Shown here: piece after piece, positions 1-6,101 of the stretch
How positions within the stretch are numbered: position 1 is the stretch's first letter
How the letters are laid out: every line of letters starts with the position of its first letter
Source: Eubacteriales bacterium
GTDB lineage: Bacteria; Bacillota_A; Clostridia; Lachnospirales; Lachnospiraceae
Direction: 5' to 3'
DNA: 9,374 nt
Assembly (NCBI GenBank): GCA_030527765.1
Contig: JAUNAE010000133.1
Span: 1-9,374 of the forward strand
Position numbers and translations under genes: made by a program
Notes under the pieces: model-generated
Seen by the model: only the letters and a program-made list of their open reading frames with translations
What the model was told of the DNA's origin: nothing
The model's database searches: none

Positions 1-48
1 ATACCCTATCAGAGGCATCATTTTGTCTTAACTGAATGACATTGAAGA

Positions 49-54
49 TATAAT
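49..54 (+). promoter_or_regulatory. possible -10 element before the Rpn-family gene
   Basis: A perfect TATAAT lies at 49-54. Upstream -35 matches are poor: TTGTCT at 23-28 has a 20-nt spacer and TTAACT at 28-33 has a 15-nt spacer. If it is used, transcription would begin near 61. That would exclude the ATG at 55 as the gene's start and favour the ATG at 106. The match could be chance in AT-rich DNA. Confidence 0.35.
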
Positions 55-105
55 ATGGTTATAAAATTTAACAAAAGGAGTGTGGTCACTACGGGGATTC
101 CGGAT

Positions 106-1074
106 ATGTCAACCAGAATATATATGGAAGATAATGACACATTTGCGGACGCCTTCAATTTTGCCATTTTTGGTGGCAAACAAGTTATACAGCCAAATCA
201 GTTAATTACGAAGGATACGGATACCGTGTTGAAGATCTGGGATCAACAATCGGGTGAGAAAAAAAACATCAGACAATATCTACATCGCACAAGAGATCTT
301 TTAAAAGAAGCGATTATAAAAGAAGAAAAAGGCGTTACATATGTTTTACTCGGAGTAGAAAATCAGACGCATATTCACTATGCAATGCCATTGAGAAATA
401 TGTTATATGATGCAATGGCATATGTAGATCAGGTGAAAGAAATTCACCATAAGCATCAAAAAGACAGAGATACTTTGACCGCATCGGAATATCTGTCCGG
501 ATTTCATAAGACAGATCGATTAAAACCGGTAGTTACGCTGATTCTGTATTTTGGAATAGAAAAGTGGGATGGACCGAGGCGTTTAAGTGAAATGATGGAA
601 ATTTCGAATGAAGAGATTCGCCCTTGGGTGCAGGATTATGAAATGGCATTAATTGAACCGCAGGGAATAAACGATGAGCAGTTTGAAGCTTTTTCTACAG
701 ATTTGGGGATGACATTACGAATATTAAAGAATGCAGCCAGGGAGGAGAAAATTCAAGAACTGTTGTGTGACAGGTCAAGCTGTATTGTGCGTAGGAAGGC
801 AGTTGATGTTCTAGAGTCGTGTGCAAATATAAAGATAGCACATAATGAGAGAGAGGAAGAAATTGATATGTGTAAAGCGTGGGATGATCATTATGAAAGT
901 GGACGAAAACAGGGCATTGAGCAAGGAATTATGCAAGGTTTGGAGCGCGGAAAGCTCGCTGAAGCCAGAGAGATTGCGGAATCCTTGTTTACTAACAATA
1001 TGGATATTTCCTTCATATCTGCTGTTTTGAAGCGAAGTGAGGAGGAGATACGTTCCTGGGTTACTTGCAAGTAG
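106..1074 (+). CDS. Rpn-family recombination-promoting nuclease / PD-(D/E)XK transposase-like protein
   Basis: This is a 322-residue protein of the Rpn (recombination-promoting nuclease, PD-(D/E)XK) type that is abundant in Lachnospiraceae. Such proteins cut DNA, and some have been linked to horizontal transfer or phage defence. An N-terminal DNDTFADAFNF block (residues 9-19) is followed by FGGKQVI. The likely nuclease residues are D64 in RTRDLL and the E85-N-Q87 pair in GVENQ, which corresponds to the ExK/ExQ motif. AMPLRNMLYDAMAY (93-106) and LYFGIEKWDGPRRL (147-160) are family-typical. The tail has Gly at four-residue spacing (about 266-282), then a short helical end. An in-frame ATG at 55 has no ribosome binding site and overlaps the end of a TATAAT. 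The ATG at 106 has GGGGA 8 nt upstream and gives a family-like N-terminus, so I prefer it. The gene is more AT-rich than its neighbours, which suggests acquisition. No flanking terminal repeats were seen. The family is fairly certain; the biological role is not. Confidence 0.85.
   Translation: MSTRIYMEDNDTFADAFNFAIFGGKQVIQPNQLITKDTDTVLKIWDQQSGEKKNIRQYLHRTRDLLKEAIIKEEKGVTYVLLGVENQTHIHYAMPLRNMLYDAMAYVDQVKEIHHKHQKDRDTLTASEYLSGFHKTDRLKPVVTLILYFGIEKWDGPRRLSEMMEISNEEIRPWVQDYEMALIEPQGINDEQFEAFSTDLGMTLRILKNAAREEKIQELLCDRSSCIVRRKAVDVLESCANIKIAHNEREEEIDMCKAWDDHYESGRKQGIEQGIMQGLERGKLAEAREIAESLFTNNMDISFISAVLKRSEEEIRSWVTCK
868..1074 (+). CDS. possible nested C-terminal product of the Rpn gene (internal in-frame start)
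   Basis: The ATG at 868 is in frame with the Rpn-family gene (its Met255) and is preceded by a purine-rich GAGAGGAAG at 851-859, about 8 nt away. Translation from here would give a 68-residue protein. It would hold only the Gly-repeat region (GRKQGIEQGI onward) and the C-terminal helix, without the nuclease residues. In E. coli, Rpn genes encode a short in-frame C-terminal protein that restrains the toxic full-length nuclease, so the arrangement is plausible. The caveat is that this stretch encodes a run of Glu and Arg, which produces Shine-Dalgarno-like sequence without any function. No expression evidence is visible. Confidence 0.25.
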   Translation: MCKAWDDHYESGRKQGIEQGIMQGLERGKLAEAREIAESLFTNNMDISFISAVLKRSEEEIRSWVTCK

Positions 1075-1079
1075 CAAAG

Positions 1080-1096
1080 CGGATTGCAAGAATCCG
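1080..1096 (+). other. small hairpin after the Rpn-family gene
   Basis: CGGATT (1080-1085) and AATCCG (1091-1096) form a perfect 6-bp stem with a GCAAG loop, starting 5 nt after the stop codon. No T-run follows, so it is not a convincing intrinsic terminator. It may only protect the 3' end of the mRNA or be chance. The rest of the 152-nt spacer up to the next gene holds only the pepF promoter region. Confidence 0.35.
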
Positions 1097-1181
1097 ATTG
1101 ACTGTATAAGCGAACTTCTAAAAGCAATATCTGTGTGAATGATAAGAAAGTAACGTCTTCCTTATATATTTGTGAAAAATA

Positions 1182-1190
1182 TGGTATGAT
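1182..1190 (+). promoter_or_regulatory. extended -10 promoter of pepF
   Basis: TGGTATGAT at 1182-1190 fits an extended -10 (TGn followed by TATGAT). The best -35 candidate at a 17-nt spacing is TTATAT (1162-1167), which is weak, as expected for an extended -10 promoter. The inferred start of transcription is near 1197, about 30 nt ahead of the ATG at 1227. Confidence 0.5.
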
Positions 1191-1226
1191 AGACCACAGA
1201 TTTCGAACGAAGAAAGGGACAACTCT

Positions 1227-3020
1227 ATGAGTAATGTATTAAAAGAACGAAATGAAATTGCTGAGAATTACAAATGGGATCTGACTCCTATGTATGAGAA
1301 CGACGAGGCATGGGAAGAGGCTCTGAAGCTTGTTGATGAGAAAGTGAATGCGGTGGCTTCTTTTCAGGGAAAACTGACTGATGCAGCGACAATCCGTGCA
1401 TATCTTGAGGCGAGCACAGAACTGGAGCTTCTTCTGGATGATCTTTTCACTTATGCAAGTCTGAGAAACACAGAGGATACCAGAGCGGAGCAGGCACAGA
1501 GCATGTATTCCAGAGTTTATGGAAAATACGTTCAGGCATCTGCCGCAACCTCCTTTGGAAGTCCGGAGATTCTGAAGTTATCCGAGGAGACGCTGGAAGA
1601 AATCGTGAATGCACCGGAACTTTCCGAGTATCGTTATACGATGGAGAAACTGGTTCGTGAGAAGCCGCACACTCTGACAGAGTCTGAGGAGAGACTTTTG
1701 AGCGAGTTCGGTGAAGTTTTCGGAACTGCAAGACAGGTTTCCGGAAGTCTGAGAGATGCGGATCTTCTGTATGACAGCGTTCAGGATTCTGAGGGCAAGG
1801 AGAGAGAGCTGAATGGTTCCAACTACATTCTTACCCAGACATCCACAGACCGCACCCTTCGCAAGAATGCCTTTACCAGCTATTACAGAACTTACAAGAA
1901 TCACATCAATACCTTTGCATCTACTTATGCAGGTCAGGTAAAAGCAGCGGCAGCAACTGCAAGAGTGAGACATTATGACTCGTCCAGAGCTCTTTACATG
2001 GCAGATGAGAACATTCCGGCTTCCGTATATGACAATCTGATTGCATCCGTGCACAAGTTCATGCCTCTGATGTATCGTTATGTAGCTCTGCGCAAAAAGA
2101 TTCTCGGTTTGGACGAGCTTCACTATTATGATGTATACGCGCCTCTGGCAGACGGAGTTCCGAAATCCTACACCTATGAGCAGGCACAGGAGATGGTACT
2201 GAATGCAGTGAAACCTCTTGGCGAGGAGTATGTGAACACTGTGAAACAGGGATTCAAAGATCGCTGGATCGATGTTTATCCAAACAAGGGAAAAAGAGGC
2301 GGCGCTTATTCCAGCGGTACCTATCATTCTTACCCGTATATTATGACGAACTTTGTGGGAACTCTGGACAGCGTTTCTACGCTTGCTCATGAGATGGGTC
2401 ATTCCATGCATACCTGGTTGGCAAACCACAATCAGACTCCGTGGAATGCAGGATATACGATTTTTGTTGCGGAAGTGGCTTCTACGGTCAATGAGAATCT
2501 TCTCGTAGAGCAGCTGCTGGAGCAGTGCACAGATCCTGTAGAAAAAATGGCTCTTCTGAACCAGTACCTGGAGGGATTCAAGGGAACCGTATATCGCCAG
2601 ACCATGTTTGCGGAGTTTGAAAAAGAAGCTCATGGAATGGAAGAAAGAGGAGAAGCACTGAACGCATCTTCTTTGAACGCTCTGTATAAGAGATTGATTG
2701 AGCAGTATTTCGGACCGGATCTTGTAGTGGATGATGAGGTAGCTCTGGAGTGGGCGAGAATTCCTCATTTCTACACACCGTTCTATGTATACAAATATTC
2801 TACAAGCTACGCAGCATCCGTTGCGATTTCCGAGAGAATTCTGAAAGAAGGAAAGCCGGCGGCAGATCAGTTCCTGAACTTCCTGAAGTTGGGCGGCAGC
2901 ATGGATCCGCTGGAGGCACTGAAGACTGCAGGTGTGGATCTTACGGTTTCTGATCCGGTAGACCGTGCACTGGAAAAATTCGGCCGCGTACTTGACGAAG
3001 CAGAAAAACTTCTGCAGTAA
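1227..3020 (+). CDS. pepF: oligoendopeptidase F (M3B zinc metallopeptidase)
   Basis: This 597-residue cytosolic zinc metallopeptidase is the usual size for PepF (about 600) and has no signal peptide. It hydrolyses short peptides inside the cell, contributing to peptide turnover and nutrition. The zinc site is H388-E-M-G-H392, in which the two His bind zinc and E389 activates water. E416 in FVAEVAST, 28 residues after the first His, is the expected third ligand. The C-terminal H514-F-Y-T-P-F-Y-V-Y-K-Y block matches the His/Tyr cluster that stabilises substrate in M3 enzymes. The N-terminal part (about 1-200) is the helical PepF lid region. The start is well supported: AGAAAGGGA at 1211-1219 lies 7 nt before the ATG. 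It appears monocistronic, with its own promoter and a strong terminator. All key residues are present and nothing looks damaged. Confidence 0.95.
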   Translation: MSNVLKERNEIAENYKWDLTPMYENDEAWEEALKLVDEKVNAVASFQGKLTDAATIRAYLEASTELELLLDDLFTYASLRNTEDTRAEQAQSMYSRVYGKYVQASAATSFGSPEILKLSEETLEEIVNAPELSEYRYTMEKLVREKPHTLTESEERLLSEFGEVFGTARQVSGSLRDADLLYDSVQDSEGKERELNGSNYILTQTSTDRTLRKNAFTSYYRTYKNHINTFASTYAGQVKAAAATARVRHYDSSRALYMADENIPASVYDNLIASVHKFMPLMYRYVALRKKILGLDELHYYDVYAPLADGVPKSYTYEQAQEMVLNAVKPLGEEYVNTVKQGFKDRWIDVYPNKGKRGGAYSSGTYHSYPYIMTNFVGTLDSVSTLAHEMGHSMHTWLANHNQTPWNAGYTIFVAEVASTVNENLLVEQLLEQCTDPVEKMALLNQYLEGFKGTVYRQTMFAEFEKEAHGMEERGEALNASSLNALYKRLIEQYFGPDLVVDDEVALEWARIPHFYTPFYVYKYSTSYAASVAISERILKEGKPAADQFLNFLKLGGSMDPLEALKTAGVDLTVSDPVDRALEKFGRVLDEAEKLLQ

Positions 3021-3080
3021 GGAAACATATATTTATACAATGATTGCTTACCTTTCTCGACAAGAGAAACAAGCGAAAAT

Positions 3081-3121
3081 AAAAATGCCTATCCTGTCGG
3101 CAAACAGGATAGGTGTTTTTT
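3081..3121 (+). terminator. intrinsic terminator after pepF
   Basis: CCTATCCTGT (3088-3097) and ACAGGATAGG (3104-3113) form a perfect 10-bp stem around a 6-nt loop, CGGCAA. The T-run at 3116-3121 completes a textbook intrinsic terminator about 65 nt after the pepF stop. An A-tract at 3081-3085 precedes the stem, so it could also stop transcription from the other strand, but no convergent gene is visible. A second small hairpin (TTTCTC 3053-3058 with GAGAAA 3064-3069) lies upstream and has no T-run. Confidence 0.93.
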
Positions 3122-3197
3122 GCGTTTGAGGTTTTATATAAATATTTTGTTGAATTGTGCATGTTTTTGAAAGAATTCCTTTCGGACGAATATCAAA

Positions 3198-3225
3198 TTG
3201 ACAGAAACTATGCATGATGTATAAT
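3198..3225 (+). promoter_or_regulatory. sigma-A-type promoter of the racemase/GH127/BKACE locus
   Basis: A perfect TTGACA (3198-3203) and a perfect TATAAT (3220-3225) are separated by 16 nt. Transcription would start near 3232, giving a leader of about 110 nt before the ATG at 3343. The -35 hexamer has an inverted copy, TGTCAA, at 3233-3238, which could be half-sites of an operator around the start point. An imperfect palindrome, GAAAG-AATTC-CTTTC (3169-3183), sits 14 nt before the -35. No convincing catabolite-repression (cre) site was found. Confidence 0.8.
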
Positions 3226-3231
3226 TAGGAT

Positions 3232-3342
3232 ATGTCAAAATTGTAAAGATTGGCTATTTTGTCGCTATGAGAGCCATAAACACAGCATTTCTTTGAGGGG
3301 AACGGCTGAGTGGCTTTTATTTTTTGAAGGGGGAAATCAAAA
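3232..3342 (+). promoter_or_regulatory. 5' leader with alternative pairing segments and two mini-ORFs
   Basis: AGCCA (3272-3276) can pair with TGGCT at 3251-3255 or with TGGCT at 3311-3315. The second pairing extends with G-U pairs to 3267-3277 against 3310-3320, and a T-rich stretch to 3325 follows directly, so it resembles a weak terminator with an alternative fold. There are also two tiny ORFs. One is MRAINTAFL (ATG 3267, stop 3294-3296), whose stop overlaps GAGGGG. The other is MAFIF (GTG 3310, stop 3325-3327), placed 9 nt after that GAGGGG, with its stop overlapping the racemase ribosome binding site AAGGGGG (3327-3333). I recognise no known riboswitch class, and a T-box consensus is absent. 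The role is inferred and could be chance. Confidence 0.35.
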
Positions 3343-4014
3343 ATGAAAATTGGAGTTGTTTATACCAGTACGACACCGGAATTGATTGAAGATGTAAACC
3401 GTGAAATCAGAAAGAATCTCGGAGATACTCCGGAGATTATGAATTATCAGGATCCGTCAATTCTGGCGGAAGTGAGAGAGAACGGCTATGTGACAGCAGC
3501 ACCGGCGGCTCGTCTTGTTGGAATGTATATGCAGGCGGTGAGTGATGGAGCAGATGTCATTCTGAATTGCTGCTCTTCCGTAGGAGAGGTTGCGGATGCA
3601 GCCCAGGATATCGCCAGATATACCGGGGTTCCGATTGTCCGCATTGATGAGGAAATGTGCAGAGAAGCGGTGCGGCTTGGCAAACGTATTGGAGTACTGG
3701 CAACCCTTCCGACAACTCTGACTCCGACGAAGAATACCATTCTCCGTGTGGCAAGAGAGATGAATCGTTCGGTAGAACTTGTGGATGGACTGATTGACGG
3801 TGCTTTTGGTATCAATCAGGAGCAGTTCAAACAGATGCTTTGTGACAAGGCGGAGGAAATCATTGATCAGGTGGATGTGATTCTTCTGTGCCAGGGGTCT
3901 ATGGCTTATGCAGAGCAGGTGATGTTTGAAAAATTTGGAAAACCGGTGCTTTCCAGTCCGCGTTTTGGAGGAGAGGCACTGAAAACTGCTCTGGCAGCGA
4001 AGGGAATGGCATAA
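3343..4014 (+). CDS. Asp/Glu/hydantoin racemase-family protein
   Basis: This 223-residue protein of the aspartate/glutamate/hydantoin racemase fold is the usual size for the family and is cytosolic. The N-terminal KIGVVYTST strand is typical. The two Cys positions of a two-base racemase are present: LNC76C77SSVGEVADAA in the first half and LLC183QGSMAY in the second. The residues around them do not match classical aspartate or glutamate racemases (CNT / CTE) or hydantoin racemases. The same fold includes maleate isomerase and arylmalonate decarboxylase, so a reaction at the alpha-carbon of a carboxylic acid is likely but the substrate is unknown. The start has a very strong ribosome binding site (AAGGGGG, 9 nt away). 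It is the first gene after the promoter at 3198 and ends only 18 nt before the GH127 gene, so the two are almost certainly co-transcribed. That points to a role in sugar-acid breakdown rather than cell-wall amino acid supply. Confidence 0.82.
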   Translation: MKIGVVYTSTTPELIEDVNREIRKNLGDTPEIMNYQDPSILAEVRENGYVTAAPAARLVGMYMQAVSDGADVILNCCSSVGEVADAAQDIARYTGVPIVRIDEEMCREAVRLGKRIGVLATLPTTLTPTKNTILRVAREMNRSVELVDGLIDGAFGINQEQFKQMLCDKAEEIIDQVDVILLCQGSMAYAEQVMFEKFGKPVLSSPRFGGEALKTALAAKGMA

Positions 4015-4032
4015 GAAAGCGAGGAATAGAGA

Positions 4033-5994
4033 ATGCTGACAGATACAAGAAACTCTTCCCATGCAAAGGTACATCCGGTAGATGGACTGGATGTGTCCTG
4101 GACCGGCGGCTTGTGGAAGGAGCGCACAGATACTTGTGCGGATAGTACCGTTCCCCAGCTGCAGCATATGTTTGAGGCGAAGGATATCAGCCATGTCGTG
4201 GAGAATTTCCGAATTTGTGCGGGAGATGCAGAAGGCGAATTCGACGGTACGGTTTTTGGAGATGGAGATTTTTACAAATGGATGGAGGCAGCGATTTATT
4301 CTGCCAAGAAGACCGGGAATGAAGCTCTGATGAAGCAGGTTGACGACTATGTGGATCTCATCGGAAGAGCCCAGCAGCCGGACGGATATCTTTCTACGAA
4401 GCAGATCATCGGAGAGATGCAGAAGAACGGTGTTTCCCGTATGGGAGATATCAATGATTTTGAGGTGTACAATTTCGGCCATATGTTCACAACCGCATGC
4501 CTTTACAAGCGCATGACCGGAAGTGACCGTTTCCTGAAAGTTGCGGTTCGTGTGGCGGATTATCTGGAGAGCCTTTATGAGGAGGCTGAAAAAACCGGCG
4601 AGGTTCAGACGGCGGTGTGTCCTTCTCATTACATGGGACTGGCGGAAATGTATCGTACCACCGGTGAGGAGCGCTATCTGGATCTTCTGAAGAGAGCCAT
4701 TCGTCTGCGTGACAGTGTGAAGAATGGTCTGGATGACAATCAGGACCGGATTCCCCTGAAAGAGCATGATCGCATTATCGGTCATGCCGTGCGCGCGAAT
4801 TATCTCTATGCCGGTGTGGCGGATCTCTGTCTGGAAGAGGATGATCCGGAATATCGCAGAGTTCTCCGGGATGTGTGGAGAAGTCTTGTGGATAAAAAGC
4901 TTTATGTGACCGGCGGATGTGGAGCACTTTATAATGGCGTGTCTCCTTACGGAAACTTCTTCAAGGATCAGAAAACCCATCAGGCATACGGCTATGAATA
5001 TCAGCTTCCGAACATCACTGCCTACAATGAGACTTGTGCGTCTCTCGGCGGAGTGTTCTGGGCATATCGTATGTTCCAGCTGGAGCCGAAGGCTGAGTAT
5101 TTTGATGTGCTTGAGCGGATGATGCTGAATACCAATCTGGCAGCCTTCAGTCTGGATGGAAAAAAATTCTTCTACGAAAACATGCTTCGCAGAGAGACCG
5201 ATCTGGATTATGAACTCGTATGGCCTCTGACAAGAAGTGATTATATTCTGAGCTACTGTTGTCCTCCGAATCTGGCGAGAACGGTTGCGGAGTCCAGTGA
5301 GTATGCTTACATGGTTTCTGAGGATGGAGTTTATACAGGAATGTACGGCGCAAGCCGGGCGGCCATCCGTCTGGACAATGGCGCAGAGTTTACTCTTGTT
5401 CAGGAGACTGAGTATCCATTTGACGGCCGGATGCATTTCACGGCAGAAAAGGTTCAGAATGCAGAAGGCTTTCGTCTGATGCTGCGTATTCCGGGATGGG
5501 CCGTAAAAGGAACTCTTGCGGTGCAGGGAAAAGAAGAGAGTCTGACGGAGAAAGATGCGGGAACATACAAGGAGGTATGGATTTCGGATCCGGCTTCTAT
5601 GGATGTTGTGCTGAATCTGGAAATGCCGGTGCGTTACACCGTTGCCCATAATAAGGTGGAAGAAGCTGCGGGACAGGCCTGCGTGGAGCGTGGTCCTCTC
5701 GTGTTCTGTGTGGAAGGTATGGATGCGGATATGGAGAGTCTGGATGATCTCTATCTGAATCTTCAGGCAGAGTATGCCATGGAAGAGACCGAGATTGCAG
5801 GAAGAAAGATTCCGACGCTTGTGACGAAACATTTCTCCATGAATCGACAGGGATTTGAGAGAACGGCTCTTTATCAGACACTGAATTATCAGGGCATGGA
5901 GGAAAGAGCAGTTCGTCTGATTCCTTATTACGCCTGGGACAACCGGGAATTCACCCAGATGAGAATCTGGTTCCCTGTAGCGTGGAACCGCTGA
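4033..5994 (+). CDS. GH127/DUF1680-type glycoside hydrolase (beta-L-arabinofuranosidase-like)
   Basis: This 653-residue protein is close in size to the characterised Bifidobacterium beta-L-arabinofuranosidase HypBA1 (658). It has no signal peptide, so it should act in the cytosol on imported short glycosides. The catalytic (alpha/alpha)6-barrel spans roughly 1-430 and beta-sandwich domains follow. GH127 enzymes use a zinc-bound Cys as nucleophile. E333 and C335 (NETCAS) and C409-C410 (SYCCPPN) match the four zinc ligands, with C409 the expected nucleophile. H150 (YNFGH), H199 (CPSHY) and H251 (IGHAV) match substrate-pocket His. The position aligned by eye with the HypBA1 acid/base Glu322 is Q317 (THQAYGYEYQLPN), and the preceding loop (294-316) is longer. 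The substrate may therefore not be beta-L-arabinofuranose. The start has GAGGA 7 nt upstream. It lies between the racemase-like and BKACE genes. The family is certain; the specificity is open. Confidence 0.88.
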   Translation: MLTDTRNSSHAKVHPVDGLDVSWTGGLWKERTDTCADSTVPQLQHMFEAKDISHVVENFRICAGDAEGEFDGTVFGDGDFYKWMEAAIYSAKKTGNEALMKQVDDYVDLIGRAQQPDGYLSTKQIIGEMQKNGVSRMGDINDFEVYNFGHMFTTACLYKRMTGSDRFLKVAVRVADYLESLYEEAEKTGEVQTAVCPSHYMGLAEMYRTTGEERYLDLLKRAIRLRDSVKNGLDDNQDRIPLKEHDRIIGHAVRANYLYAGVADLCLEEDDPEYRRVLRDVWRSLVDKKLYVTGGCGALYNGVSPYGNFFKDQKTHQAYGYEYQLPNITAYNETCASLGGVFWAYRMFQLEPKAEYFDVLERMMLNTNLAAFSLDGKKFFYENMLRRETDLDYELVWPLTRSDYILSYCCPPNLARTVAESSEYAYMVSEDGVYTGMYGASRAAIRLDNGAEFTLVQETEYPFDGRMHFTAEKVQNAEGFRLMLRIPGWAVKGTLAVQGKEESLTEKDAGTYKEVWISDPASMDVVLNLEMPVRYTVAHNKVEEAAGQACVERGPLVFCVEGMDADMESLDDLYLNLQAEYAMEETEIAGRKIPTLVTKHFSMNRQGFERTALYQTLNYQGMEERAVRLIPYYAWDNREFTQMRIWFPVAWNR

Positions 5995-6101
5995 CAAGCT
6001 GAGAAGCAGCCTGCGTTCATGAATAAGTAACGGAGCGGGACTGCGAATATATGATTTACTAGTAGTAGAAGATACATAAGGTTTATGAGGACTAGATCAA
6101 T
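5995..6101 (+). other. spacer before the BKACE gene
   Basis: This 107-nt gap is longer than the other gaps within the locus. It holds no clear terminator. A TATGAT at 6050-6055 could be a weak -10 but lacks a recognisable -35. CTAGT near 6060 and ACTAG near 6091 could pair loosely. The ribosome binding site GAGGA (6087-6091) lies 10 nt before the ATG at 6102. Read-through from the upstream promoter is the simplest view. Confidence 0.4.

Noticed and set aside
55..105. ATG at 55 as the start of the Rpn-family gene
   Set aside because: It has no ribosome binding site and follows directly on a TATAAT. The ATG at 106 gives a family-like N-terminus. This remains uncertain.
1..1200. Insertion-sequence ends or target duplications around the transposase-like gene
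   Set aside because: No matching inverted or direct repeats could be seen on both sides. Rpn-family genes usually lack them, and the left flank is cut by the window edge.
1578..2768. 396-residue - strand frame within pepF
   Set aside because: It is a shadow of pepF, with no domain-like features and no own signals.
3053..3069. Hairpin TTTCTC-GACAA-GAGAAA after pepF as a terminator
   Set aside because: It has a weak A/T-rich stem and no T-run. The perfect 10-bp hairpin with a T-run at 3088-3121 is the real terminator.
3241..3256. cre-like site in TGTAAAGATTGGCT
   Set aside because: The central CG of the catabolite-repression consensus is missing, so it is not supported.
3457..5997. 846-residue open frame on the - strand spanning the racemase and GH127 genes
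   Set aside because: It is a codon-usage shadow of two well-supported + strand genes. The translation is rich in His, Ile, Arg and Leu without recognisable motifs, and it has no plausible promoter or ribosome binding site.
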